In this document: piece after piece, positions 6,070 through 13,278 of the stretch
Layout of the letters: each line of letters begins with the position of its first letter
Numbering within the stretch: the stretch's first letter is position 1
From: Coprococcus sp.
GTDB taxonomy: Bacteria > Bacillota > Clostridia > Lachnospirales > Lachnospiraceae
Assembly (NCBI GenBank): GCA_016296785.1
Contig: JAEDHX010000053.1
Span: 1-14,430, forward strand
Direction of reading: 5' to 3'
Length of the DNA stretch: 14,430 nucleotides
Made by a program: the position numbers and the translations under genes
The notes under the pieces: model-generated
Told to the model about the DNA's origin: nothing
Database searches by the model: none
What the model saw: the letters and a program-made list of their open reading frames with translations, nothing else

Positions 6070-8487
6070 ATGGCACAGACATACAATCATAAGGTTGTTG
6101 AGAAGAAATGGCAGCAGGTTTGGGACGATAACAAAGCCTTTGCTGCAACAGATGATTATTCAAAACCAAAGTATTATGCATTAGTTGAATTTCCTTATCC
6201 ATCAGGACAGGGACTTCACGTAGGTCATCCAAGACCATATACAGCACTTGATATAGTAGCAAGAAAAAGAAGAATGCAGGGATATAATGTTCTTTATCCA
6301 ATGGGATGGGATGCATTTGGACTTCCTACAGAAAATTATGCAATTAAGAATAAGGTTCATCCAAAAGAGGTTACTAAGAACAATGTTGCAAGATTCAAGG
6401 ATCAGCTTCATTCACTTGGTTATTCCTTTGACTGGGACAGAGAGATAAATACAACAGATCCTGAGTATTATAAATGGACTCAGTGGATTTTCCTTAAGCT
6501 GTTTAAGGCTGGTCTTGCATATAAGAAGGAGATGCCAATAAACTGGTGTACATCATGTAAGGTAGGACTTGCTAATGAAGAAGTAGTAAATGGTGTATGT
6601 GAGCGTTGTGGTAGTGAAGTAGTACGTAAGGTTAAATCTGAGTGGATGCTTAAGATTACTGAGTATGCTGACAAGCTTATTGATGGACTTGACGGCGTTG
6701 ATTATATTGAGCGTGTTAAGGTGTCACAGAAGAACTGGATAGGACGTTCAACAGGCGCAGAGGTAGATTTTGAAGTAAAGGGTAAAGAGGATAAGCTTCG
6801 TATTTATACTACAAGATGTGATACTTTATTTGGAGTAACATACATGGTTGTTTCTCCTGAACACCCAATTATTGATAAATACAAGGACGAGATTAAGAAC
6901 TGGAGCGATATTGAGAACTATCGTGAGATGGCTTCAAAGAAATCTGATTTTGAACGTGCAGAGCTTGCAAAGGATAAGACAGGTGTATGTATTGACGGAC
7001 TTACAGCAGTTAATCCTGTAAATGGCAAGGAGATTCCTATTTGGATATCTGACTATGTTCTTATGAGCTATGGAACAGGAGCAATTATGGCTGTTCCTGC
7101 ACATGATGAAAGAGACTGGGAGTTTGCCAAGAAATTTGGTCTTCCTCTTATTCAGGTTGTTGCAAAAGAGGGTGAAGAGGTAGATATTAACGAGGCGGCA
7201 TTTACCGATGTTGCTACCGGCGTTCTTATTAATTCTGATTTCATAAACGGACTTGAGGTAAAGGATGCTAAGGCAAAGATGATAGAATTCCTTGAGGATA
7301 AAGGAATTGGTACAGCAAAGACTAATTACAAGCTTCGTGACTGGGTATTCTCACGTCAGAGATACTGGGGCGAGCCTATTCCAATTGTAGAGTGTGAGAA
7401 ATGTGGATTTGTTCCAATTGATGAAAGCGAGCTTCCACTTCTTCTTCCTGAGGTAGACAGTTATATGCCTACAGATAATGGAGAATCACCTCTTGCAGCA
7501 ATGACTGACTGGGTTAAGACAACATGTCCATGCTGTGGAGGCCCTGCTAAGAGAGAGACAGATACTATGCCACAGTGGGCAGGTTCATCATGGTATTTCC
7601 TAAGATATACAGACCCTAAGAATACAGCGGCGCTTGCAAGTAAGGAAGCACTTAATTACTGGCTTCCTGTTGACTGGTATAATGGTGGTATGGAGCATAC
7701 AACACTTCACCTCCTGTATTCACGTTTTTGGCATAAATTCCTATATGATGAGGGCATTGTTCCTACATCAGAGCCATATCAGAAGCGTACTTCACATGGT
7801 ATGATTCTGGGTGAAAATGGTGAGAAGATGAGCAAATCTCGTGGCAATGTAGTAAATCCTGATGACATTGTTCGCGATTATGGAGCAGATACACTTCGTA
7901 CCTATGAGATGTTTATTGGAGCATTTGATCTTGCCGCATCCTGGTCTGAGGATGGAGTAAAGGGCTGTAGACGTTTCCTTGAAAGAGTATGGAAGCTTCA
8001 GGATATGGTTAATGACGAAGCCGGATACTCAAAGGACATGGAAACAAAGATGCATCAGACAATCAAAAAGGTATCAAATGATTTCGAGAACCTTAAGTAC
8101 AATACTGCAATCGCTGCTATGATGGAGCTTATTAATGTATTCTATAAGAAAGGAAGCGTAACAAAGGATGAATTCAAGACACTCCTTATTATGCTGAATC
8201 CTGTTGCACCTCATATCACTGAGGAGCTTTGGAGCATTAAGAATTATGGCGATTATATATATCAGCAGACATGGCCGGCTTATGATGAAGCAAAGACTGT
8301 TGAAGCGACAGTAGAAATTGCTGTTCAGATTAATGGTAAGATGAAGGCTACAATTGCCATAGGCAAGGAAGATCCAAAGGATGCTGTTATTGAAGCGGCA
8401 AAGGCTGCAATAGCTGATAAGCTTACAGGCAACATTGTTAAAGAAATCTATGTACCTGGAAGAATTGTAAATATTGTTATGAAATAA
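6070..8487 (+). CDS. leuS: Leucyl-tRNA synthetase
   Basis: An 805-residue class Ia aminoacyl-tRNA synthetase, which charges tRNA-Leu in the cytosol. The HIGH motif is H50-V-G-H53 and KMSKS lies at 586-590 in EKMSKSRGN. The CP1 editing domain is recognised by TRCDTLFGVTY and by 'YGTGAIMAVPAHDERD', whose aspartate is part of the editing site. Cysteine pairs C160/C163 with C177/C180, and C442/C445 with C486/C489, look like zinc-binding clusters. The length is normal and the C-terminal anticodon-binding and tail domains are intact. The open frame could start at TTG 6052, but AGGAGG (6055-6060) places the ATG at 6070, matching the MAQTYNHKVVEKKWQ N-terminus. It is monocistronic: own promoter, terminator at 8520-8555. 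Confidence 0.98.
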   Translation: MAQTYNHKVVEKKWQQVWDDNKAFAATDDYSKPKYYALVEFPYPSGQGLHVGHPRPYTALDIVARKRRMQGYNVLYPMGWDAFGLPTENYAIKNKVHPKEVTKNNVARFKDQLHSLGYSFDWDREINTTDPEYYKWTQWIFLKLFKAGLAYKKEMPINWCTSCKVGLANEEVVNGVCERCGSEVVRKVKSEWMLKITEYADKLIDGLDGVDYIERVKVSQKNWIGRSTGAEVDFEVKGKEDKLRIYTTRCDTLFGVTYMVVSPEHPIIDKYKDEIKNWSDIENYREMASKKSDFERAELAKDKTGVCIDGLTAVNPVNGKEIPIWISDYVLMSYGTGAIMAVPAHDERDWEFAKKFGLPLIQVVAKEGEEVDINEAAFTDVATGVLINSDFINGLEVKDAKAKMIEFLEDKGIGTAKTNYKLRDWVFSRQRYWGEPIPIVECEKCGFVPIDESELPLLLPEVDSYMPTDNGESPLAAMTDWVKTTCPCCGGPAKRETDTMPQWAGSSWYFLRYTDPKNTAALASKEALNYWLPVDWYNGGMEHTTLHLLYSRFWHKFLYDEGIVPTSEPYQKRTSHGMILGENGEKMSKSRGNVVNPDDIVRDYGADTLRTYEMFIGAFDLAASWSEDGVKGCRRFLERVWKLQDMVNDEAGYSKDMETKMHQTIKKVSNDFENLKYNTAIAAMMELINVFYKKGSVTKDEFKTLLIMLNPVAPHITEELWSIKNYGDYIYQQTWPAYDEAKTVEATVEIAVQINGKMKATIAIGKEDPKDAVIEAAKAAIADKLTGNIVKEIYVPGRIVNIVMK

Positions 8488-8519
8488 TGATATGACATCA
8501 GTAATTTGATGTGTATATG

Positions 8520-8555
8520 AGGCAGGCTGTCATGAATAATCATGATAGCCTGCCT
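8520..8555. terminator. leuS terminator, probably bidirectional
   Basis: A 16-bp stem (8520-8535 with 8540-8555), loop ATAA, one G-T wobble, GC-rich base AGGCAGGC. The right flank begins TTCTAATTT. It lies between leuS and the convergent gene ending at 8563 and probably serves both. Confidence 0.8.
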
Positions 8556-8562
8556 TTCTAAT

Positions 8563-8820
8563 TTACATTATACTTCTAATCATTGCAATTTTCCTTTTGT
8601 CCTCGGGTGATGCCTGTTCAGCAAGTATATCCATAAGAAGGTCACGCTCGTTTTTTGTAAATGGAAGCTTTCGCTTGCTTAGTTCAGTATTCAACCTCAT
8701 CATATCAGGAATCATCTGTTCAATTGATTTGTTGGTTGAACTGGTTGCGAGCTGCTTAATAATCTGCAGCTTTATTGGGTGTATATTACCAAGTCTTGGA
8801 TCATGTTCGAAGTCATACAT
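8563..8820 (-). CDS. Small conserved-looking protein of unknown function (85 aa)
   Basis: An 85-residue soluble, mostly helical protein with no cysteines, signal peptide or membrane segment. It begins MYDFEHDPRLGNIHPIKLQI and contains a helix-loop-helix-like C-terminal half (FTKNERDLLMDILAEQASPE). AAGGAG at 8828-8833 lies 7 nt before the ATG, so it is a real translated gene. It starts 45 nt after the upstream minus-strand gene and probably shares its transcript; the two likely work together. I recall similar small proteins of this pattern in Lachnospiraceae but no assigned function. Confidence 0.75.
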   Translation of the reverse strand: MYDFEHDPRLGNIHPIKLQIIKQLATSSTNKSIEQMIPDMMRLNTELSKRKLPFTKNERDLLMDILAEQASPEDKRKIAMIRSIM

Positions 8821-8865
8821 ATGTAATCTCCTTGAAATAGATAATTTTCATAGAATTGAGCCCGC

Positions 8866-9363
8866 TCATTGTTGTCTGTTACTATGTAGCTCGTCATATT
8901 CTTCTAGCAGCTTCATAATATTATCAATCATATCCTCATTGCCTGCTACGTTTTCATACATATCATCATGTGTGCTTTCGTATGCATTTTCTTGTGCATT
9001 TTCGTATGTATTCTCGTGAACTTTTTCTTCATCATTTTCACTATTGTTCATCATATTCATAATATTTGCCATGTTAATCGCTGTTTTTATTCCTTCAAAT
9101 TTAGCAGCAATATCAGTAAATCCACAGCCGCTTAAGGCATTAAGCACCTGTTCCTGATTATTCATATCCATATTAAGTCCGCATTTGTCTGTGTAATCGC
9201 TGTTTGACAGAGCATTCATAATAATACGCAGCTCGGTTATTTTGATATATAAGGCAAGAGGCGCTTTCATTTTCTGATCTGCAAATGGAATTAGCGCTTC
9301 TAGCATAATTAATCTGTCGTCGTTTATTAATTTGTCAAGAGGATGTGAGATTGGTCCGCGCAT
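8866..9363 (-). CDS. Unknown protein (165 aa) with acidic Tyr-Glu-Asn repeat tail
   Basis: A 165-residue protein in the favoured reading. Residues ~1-55 are helical and hydrophobic-patterned (MLEALIPFADQKMKAPLALY, then IKITELRIIMNAL); ~70-105 form a second helical block rich in Met and Asn. Residues ~111-145 are an acidic low-complexity stretch with recurring (Y)-E-N-(A/T) units, and the last 20 residues are again helical. The open frame reaches a TTG at 9489, but that would run through a terminator hairpin (9453-9481). ATG 9363 instead has GGAG 8 nt upstream and two TATAAT boxes just before it. It precedes the 85-aa gene by 45 nt, so they form an operon. I cannot assign a family or function. 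Confidence 0.7.
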   Translation of the reverse strand: MRGPISHPLDKLINDDRLIMLEALIPFADQKMKAPLALYIKITELRIIMNALSNSDYTDKCGLNMDMNNQEQVLNALSGCGFTDIAAKFEGIKTAINMANIMNMMNNSENDEEKVHENTYENAQENAYESTHDDMYENVAGNEDMIDNIMKLLEEYDELHSNRQQ

Positions 9364-9390
9364 TATGACAGCTCCGCCATGTTTTAATTC

Positions 9391-9409
9391 ATTATATGTT
9401 TTGATTATA
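9391..9409 (-). promoter_or_regulatory. Possible promoter -10 region for the 165-aa/85-aa operon
   Basis: Two perfect TATAAT hexamers on the minus strand lie at 9404-9409 and 9391-9396, 28-41 nt before the ATG. Neither has a good TTGACA at the right distance, so the exact promoter is unclear. Confidence 0.4.
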
Positions 9410-9452
9410 TACAGTATTCGCCTGATTGCTGGTGTGAGCTTAATTAAATATA

Positions 9453-9481
9453 CCGACAGATACTTGGTTGGTATCTGCCGG
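9453..9481 (-). terminator. Hairpin terminator after the Cys/Gly-rich gene
   Basis: An 11-bp stem (CCGGCAGATAC on the minus strand, one wobble pair) with a 7-nt loop, followed on the minus strand by TATATTTAATTAA. It lies 25 nt after the TAA of the Cys/Gly-rich gene and separates it from the next minus-strand gene. The T-tract is interrupted, so its strength is uncertain. Confidence 0.55.
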
Positions 9482-9505
9482 CATAACAATTATGCTAGAT
9501 AATAA

Positions 9506-9754
9506 TTAGCAGCAGCAGTCATTGCCGCAGCCACATCCTGAATTGTTGCCACCACAGCAGAATAATAAGAGGATGATAATCCAGATGCAGTCACATCCGC
9601 CATTACCACCAAATCCGCCGCCAAAGCCTGAACCGCCACCACAGCAGCAAAGAAGAAGGATGATAATCAAAATGCAGGAGCAGCCGTTATTTCCGTTGCT
9701 TTGGAAACCGCCACCACAGCCACAACCGCACTGTGTTGCTGATAAATCACTCAT
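9506..9754 (-). CDS. Small Cys/Gly-rich protein with duplicated hydrophobic module (82 aa)
   Basis: An 82-residue protein starting MSDLSATQCGCGCGGG. It holds two copies of a module: C-x-C, then a hydrophobic stretch of ~8-9 residues (ILIIILLL; IWIIILLLF), then a Cys run and Gly-rich linker (CCCGGGSGFGGGFGG; CCGGNNSG). It ends in GCGCGNDCCC. About 20 residues are cysteine. The hydrophobic segments are short for classical transmembrane helices. GGAGG lies 8 nt before this ATG, so the in-frame ATG 15 nt earlier (at the ribosome site) is not favoured. It could be a spore-coat, envelope or metal-binding small protein; nothing in the sequence decides. It is divergent from a zinc-ribbon gene, 174 nt apart. 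The opposite-strand open frame is a low-complexity shadow. Confidence 0.75.
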   Translation of the reverse strand: MSDLSATQCGCGCGGGFQSNGNNGCSCILIIILLLCCCGGGSGFGGGFGGNGGCDCIWIIILLLFCCGGNNSGCGCGNDCCC

Positions 9755-9928
9755 GATAAATGCCTCCATTTCTTATTCATGGTATAAAATATTCAATAGA
9801 GCAATATGTGTTACAAAAAACATTAATTTTATGTTGGAATTTGTATTTGATTATTCTAAAACGTATCAGAATATGATATTATGTGTTAGAAGATTATTAT
9901 CCTTATTACAAAGGGAAGGGGAGGAAAA

Positions 9929-10912
9929 ATGATATATCGTTGTAAGAATTGTGGCGGTAATGTCGTATTCGAGCCGCACGAGCAGAAAATGAAATGTCTC
10001 AGCTGTGGAGGAAATGAGTGTCAGGAGGTAGTTCCAACAGATTATCCTGATGTCTGTGTTAATTGTGGAACTCGTATTCCGTATTCTCAGTATGCTTCTG
10101 CCGGAAGATGTCCTTCATGCGGTACATATTTAATTAGAGATAATATGATTTCGTATCCATACGGACCTGATTTGATTATTCCGTTTGCCATATCAAAGAG
10201 AGAAGCAGAGGAATGTCTTAAGAAAGAATTTGGTAAGAAGCTATTCCTTCCAAATAGTTTTTTGTCGGAGAAAACTCTTGAGCATATGAGGGGTGTGTAT
10301 GTACCATTTTGGATGTATGATTATGATACAAACATTGAATATAATGCTATTGGTACTAAAGTAAAGACGTGGACATCAGGAGATAGAAGATATACAGAGA
10401 CGTCATACTATAATGTATACAGAAAGATTCATATTAATTATGATGGAATACCTGTTGATGCCTCAATTGCCATGAATGATCAGATTATGGATTTGATGGA
10501 GCCGTATCATTATACTAAGTTTTTAAGCCATGATAATAAATATATATCCGGGTTTGAAGCTGAAGCCTATAATATGCCACCAAATGAGCTTGCAGGTCGT
10601 GCTGAGACTAAGGTGAATACAAGCAATAGAGAATGGATAGCATACCATACAACAGGATATAGCGGAATGTCACAGGAGAGATGTAATACAGATAATAGGC
10701 TTATTGAGAATAAATTTGCACTTCTTCCTGTTTGGATTTATGAGTATAGATATAACGGAGAGAATTATGTGTTCTACGTAAACGGGCAGACCGGAAAATG
10801 CGTAGGAAAGGCTCCGCTTAGCCTTGGTAAAGCAGTTGGTATGACGGCAACACTTCTTGGTTCATTACTTCTTGCTACAAATGGATTAGCTTTATTATTG
10901 GGGGTGCTGTAA
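9929..10912 (+). CDS. TFIIB-type zinc-ribbon protein with hydrophobic C-terminus
   Basis: A 327-residue protein. Two zinc ribbons lie at the N-terminus: C5-x2-C8 with C23-x2-C26, and C43-x2-C46 with C61-x2-C64. A long middle region (70-295) contains aromatic-rich strands (VYVPFWMYDYDTN; LLPVWIYEYRYNGENYVFYV) of the type found in the 'TFIIB-type zinc ribbon-containing protein'/PriA-like annotated group. Residues ~302-327 are hydrophobic and could anchor it in the membrane. Despite the name there is no helicase domain. GGGGAGG lies 4 nt before the ATG. It is first in an operon with the TPM gene, whose ATG begins one base after this stop. It probably helps assemble or sense something at the membrane; the partner is unknown. 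Confidence 0.8.
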   Translation: MIYRCKNCGGNVVFEPHEQKMKCLSCGGNECQEVVPTDYPDVCVNCGTRIPYSQYASAGRCPSCGTYLIRDNMISYPYGPDLIIPFAISKREAEECLKKEFGKKLFLPNSFLSEKTLEHMRGVYVPFWMYDYDTNIEYNAIGTKVKTWTSGDRRYTETSYYNVYRKIHINYDGIPVDASIAMNDQIMDLMEPYHYTKFLSHDNKYISGFEAEAYNMPPNELAGRAETKVNTSNREWIAYHTTGYSGMSQERCNTDNRLIENKFALLPVWIYEYRYNGENYVFYVNGQTGKCVGKAPLSLGKAVGMTATLLGSLLLATNGLALLLGVL

Positions 10913-10913
10913 T

Positions 10914-11786
10914 ATGGGTAAGAGTAAGAAGTTTTTTACATTTGCAATTGTTTGTGCTATATGTGGTCTTGCGTTTATCGGCATCTATTCAATGCTTGTA
11001 AAGTCGAGCACAAAGCATGACGAAAGAAGTAATACAGAGTGTTTATCAACACAAAGAGTATTTGATTATATTGACAAATTAGACAGTGGCGAAGAGGGAC
11101 AGCTTAATAATTCTATTGAAGAAATTGAACAGAAATATGGAATGGATTTTGTTGTTGTAATTATTGACGACAATACAGATTTGTCAAATATTGGTTATGC
11201 AAATGCATCCTTTCTTTCGTCAAGTGTTATTGCAGAAGCCTTCTGTAACACTTATATGTTTGGTTGGGAGTCATGGGATTATGGCGGATCTGTAAATGGA
11301 AGAATGCCAAGTACAAGTGCTGTTATTGTTGCAAACTGGGATAGTGGCGATGCATGGATGTGTACGTCTGGTAAGGCCCTTGACAGAATATCTGATAGTA
11401 AGGCATCAAAGATTGTTCAGGATGGATGTCAGTATCTTAGGGCAAATCCATTGAAGGGCTTTACAGTAATGATAGATGGAGTTGATAAAGCCATGAGAGG
11501 AAGAGGACATGGTATTAAGGTTCCGTTCTTTATCACCATTCTATTGCCTATTATCATAGCCCTTATATTCTTTGTTGCTAATTTCTCAAAGAAGGCAGGA
11601 AATAAGACAACTACAGCTTCAACCTATTCCAGGGGTGGCACGACTGATTTGCTTGCCCATAGTGATGTATTTATCAATAGGAAGGTTACCAGCGTTAGAA
11701 TTAATACAAGTAGCGGTGGTCATGGCGGCGGCCATGGAGGTGGCGGACATAGCGGCGGTCATGGAGGCGGCGGCGGTCATTTTTAA
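10914..11786 (+). CDS. Membrane-anchored TPM-domain protein with His/Gly tail
   Basis: A 290-residue protein. A transmembrane segment or signal anchor lies at ~7-28 and a TPM-type domain at ~45-190. The domain has the strand YGMDFVVVIIDDN, then the 'VIVANWDSGDAWMCTSGKA' segment that corresponds to the conserved 'DR-WYISTSG' region of the family. A second transmembrane segment follows (~204-222), then a linker and a C-terminal tail (267-290) built of Gly with five His and a terminal Phe. TPM domains are extracytoplasmic and linked to photosystem repair in plants and membrane stress in bacteria; Gly-rich tails are common in them. GGGGGTG lies ~8 nt before the ATG. It follows the zinc-ribbon gene by one base, so the pair is coupled. 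Confidence 0.8.
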   Translation: MGKSKKFFTFAIVCAICGLAFIGIYSMLVKSSTKHDERSNTECLSTQRVFDYIDKLDSGEEGQLNNSIEEIEQKYGMDFVVVIIDDNTDLSNIGYANASFLSSSVIAEAFCNTYMFGWESWDYGGSVNGRMPSTSAVIVANWDSGDAWMCTSGKALDRISDSKASKIVQDGCQYLRANPLKGFTVMIDGVDKAMRGRGHGIKVPFFITILLPIIIALIFFVANFSKKAGNKTTTASTYSRGGTTDLLAHSDVFINRKVTSVRINTSSGGHGGGHGGGGHSGGHGGGGGHF

Positions 11787-11821
11787 TCATATAAGTGTAT
11801 GATAGACATATGGAGACACGG

Positions 11822-12742
11822 ATGTATAAGAATAGAAGATTTGAATTATATCTATTAAAGAATACTATATTATCTATGCTGCCGGCACTGATTGTATATG
11901 TCGCTGTATTGGTAATTATTTCCGCATTTAATATATCCGGGAAGTTTATGTTCGAATATGCTACCGGTCCATCTGCAGTTAGTAAGATGCATGATAATAA
12001 TATTGAGAATGTTGAACTGCATATTAGCAGGGCGAATTATCTGGGATATGATTACTTCAAGAATGATAAGATTGCAGGAAGATATTATTATACATTTTTG
12101 GATGGAAAGTGCGTGTTCCTAATAATTGACAGCAGGGATGATGTGATATATGACTACGTTATCAGAGGTGTAATAAAATCTGATAAGGTTTCTTACCGTT
12201 ATCTGTTAAGCCAGTGTGCAGCTGATATGAATATTGAGATGGATGAGCTCGAGTCTATTACATTTGGCTATGTAATTAGTGAAGTGGATTATAAGAGAGT
12301 GTTTTATTTAATTGTCCAGGTTATGATTGTTGCAGTTCTGCTTATTGCCATGAACGTAATTCTGGTTGGAATATATAGAATTCTATTCCCGTGGAGAACA
12401 CCGTCTGTTAAGGATATTAATGGTGTGGCTAATGGGAAGCTTGCAGTAGAAGAGTTGAATAAACAACTTAGTGATAACCTGTTGATTAATCAAAAGCATA
12501 TATTAATTACAGATAAATACCTGGTATCGCCATCATTGTTTCGTACTGATGTAATATTAACAGACCATATAGAAGTATGGTCTAAGCATATGGAGAGAAA
12601 ACGTAAGTTTATAAAAAATAAGGATATATATAAGCTTATTATTTCGGATTCAGAGGATATTTTTTATGAGCAGGAATTTGATGACGAGAGCATGGTAGAT
12701 GAGATAATTGAATTCCTTGATAAGAATTGTGGGAAAGCATAA
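11822..12742 (+). CDS. Two-TM membrane protein, possible C-terminal PH-like domain
   Basis: A 306-residue protein in the favoured reading. A first transmembrane helix (~13-38, ILSMLPALIVYVAVLVIISA) and a second (~160-187, VFYLIVQVMIVAVLLIAMNV) flank an extracytoplasmic domain of ~120 residues. The cytosolic C-terminus (~215-306) has a strand-rich pattern (HILITDKYLVSP, DVILTDHIEVW, KDIYKLIIS) ending in a helix, like a small PH-type fold; that is a guess from pattern. The frame is open from GTG 11795 and has ATGs at 11810 and 11822; GGAG at 11812-11815 fits the last with 6-nt spacing. It is 35 nt after the TPM gene and shares its operon. I do not recognise the family. Confidence 0.75.
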   Translation: MYKNRRFELYLLKNTILSMLPALIVYVAVLVIISAFNISGKFMFEYATGPSAVSKMHDNNIENVELHISRANYLGYDYFKNDKIAGRYYYTFLDGKCVFLIIDSRDDVIYDYVIRGVIKSDKVSYRYLLSQCAADMNIEMDELESITFGYVISEVDYKRVFYLIVQVMIVAVLLIAMNVILVGIYRILFPWRTPSVKDINGVANGKLAVEELNKQLSDNLLINQKHILITDKYLVSPSLFRTDVILTDHIEVWSKHMERKRKFIKNKDIYKLIISDSEDIFYEQEFDDESMVDEIIEFLDKNCGKA

Positions 12743-12779
12743 ATAAAAGCAGCCATACGGCTGCTTTTATTTATGCTTT
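12734..12779. terminator. Bidirectional 21-bp perfect palindromic terminator
   Basis: The arms 12734-12754 and 12759-12779 are exact inverted complements around the loop ATAC. A GC core AGCAGCC is flanked by A/T tracts on both sides. The left arm contains the TAA of the plus-strand gene (12740-12742) and the right arm ends three bases before the stop of the minus-strand gene, so it terminates both. Confidence 0.92.
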
Positions 12780-12782
12780 GAA

Positions 12783-13199
12783 TTACTTCATATCAGGAAT
12801 ATCTGATAGAAGATCATCTACCATAGCAGATACATCTGAAGCACTTGTTTCTTCATTTACTACTTTAATAGATGGGGCAGGATTCTCCTCTGCTAGATTA
12901 CAGGGCTCACCCGGTTCATCTTCAGATTCTTCGCTTGCAGATGCCTCCTCAGCCTCAGCTTCAGGCGCATCAGCTATATCAGGATCGGACGCAACGTCTT
13001 CATCATTTAATGTAAAATAATCTCTTTCAGCATCATCCTTAACAGGCATCTTTTCTTTAATGGTTGATTTTACCTTCTCAACCTTCTCATCAACTCCGAG
13101 AGTCTGATATGCCTTTGTTGCCTTAATCTTGTCCCTGAATACATAACATACACTGCCAATTGCAGCAGCAGCTACAACAGCCTTAAATAACTTTCCCAT
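12783..13199 (-). CDS. Small membrane-anchored acidic protein (138 aa)
   Basis: A 138-residue protein. MGKLFKAVVAAAAIGSVCYV forms one N-terminal transmembrane helix with a positive start. It is followed by a charged Lys/Glu helix (~22-52) and then a long acidic, Ala/Ser/Glu/Asp-rich disordered tail. The shape resembles small YtxH-like proteins, but I see no proof of homology. The frame extends upstream to 13349 only because the foldback element is open in that frame. AAGGAG at 13207-13212 lies 7 nt before ATG 13199, and a good promoter starts beyond it, so the short form is chosen. Monocistronic. Confidence 0.75.
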   Translation of the reverse strand: MGKLFKAVVAAAAIGSVCYVFRDKIKATKAYQTLGVDEKVEKVKSTIKEKMPVKDDAERDYFTLNDEDVASDPDIADAPEAEAEEASASEESEDEPGEPCNLAEENPAPSIKVVNEETSASDVSAMVDDLLSDIPDMK

Positions 13200-13237
13200 A
13201 ATAAATCTCCTTTTCCTATATATATAACTTTTCCATA

Positions 13238-13266
13238 ATTTTAATATGTATACTATTAAATTGCAA
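13238..13266 (-). promoter_or_regulatory. Promoter of the 138-aa gene
   Basis: On the minus strand TTGCAA (13261-13266), a 17-nt spacer and TAAAAT (13238-13243) form a good sigma-A-type promoter, with the start codon ~40 nt beyond the -10. Its -35 box is 12 nt from the edge of the foldback element, which therefore left the promoter intact when it inserted. Confidence 0.65.
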
Positions 13267-13278
13267 GTATGTTTTTTT

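Noticed and set aside
8597..9019. Ser/Cys-rich open frame on + strand
   Set aside because: Antisense shadow over two minus-strand genes that have good ribosome sites and compact spacing.
9522..9932. Open frame on + strand rich in Pro/Gln
   Set aside because: It is the mirror of the Gly/Cys-rich minus-strand gene; low complexity and no ribosome site.
12727..13020. Ser-rich open frame on + strand
   Set aside because: Antisense to the acidic tail of the 138-aa gene; starts inside a terminator stem.
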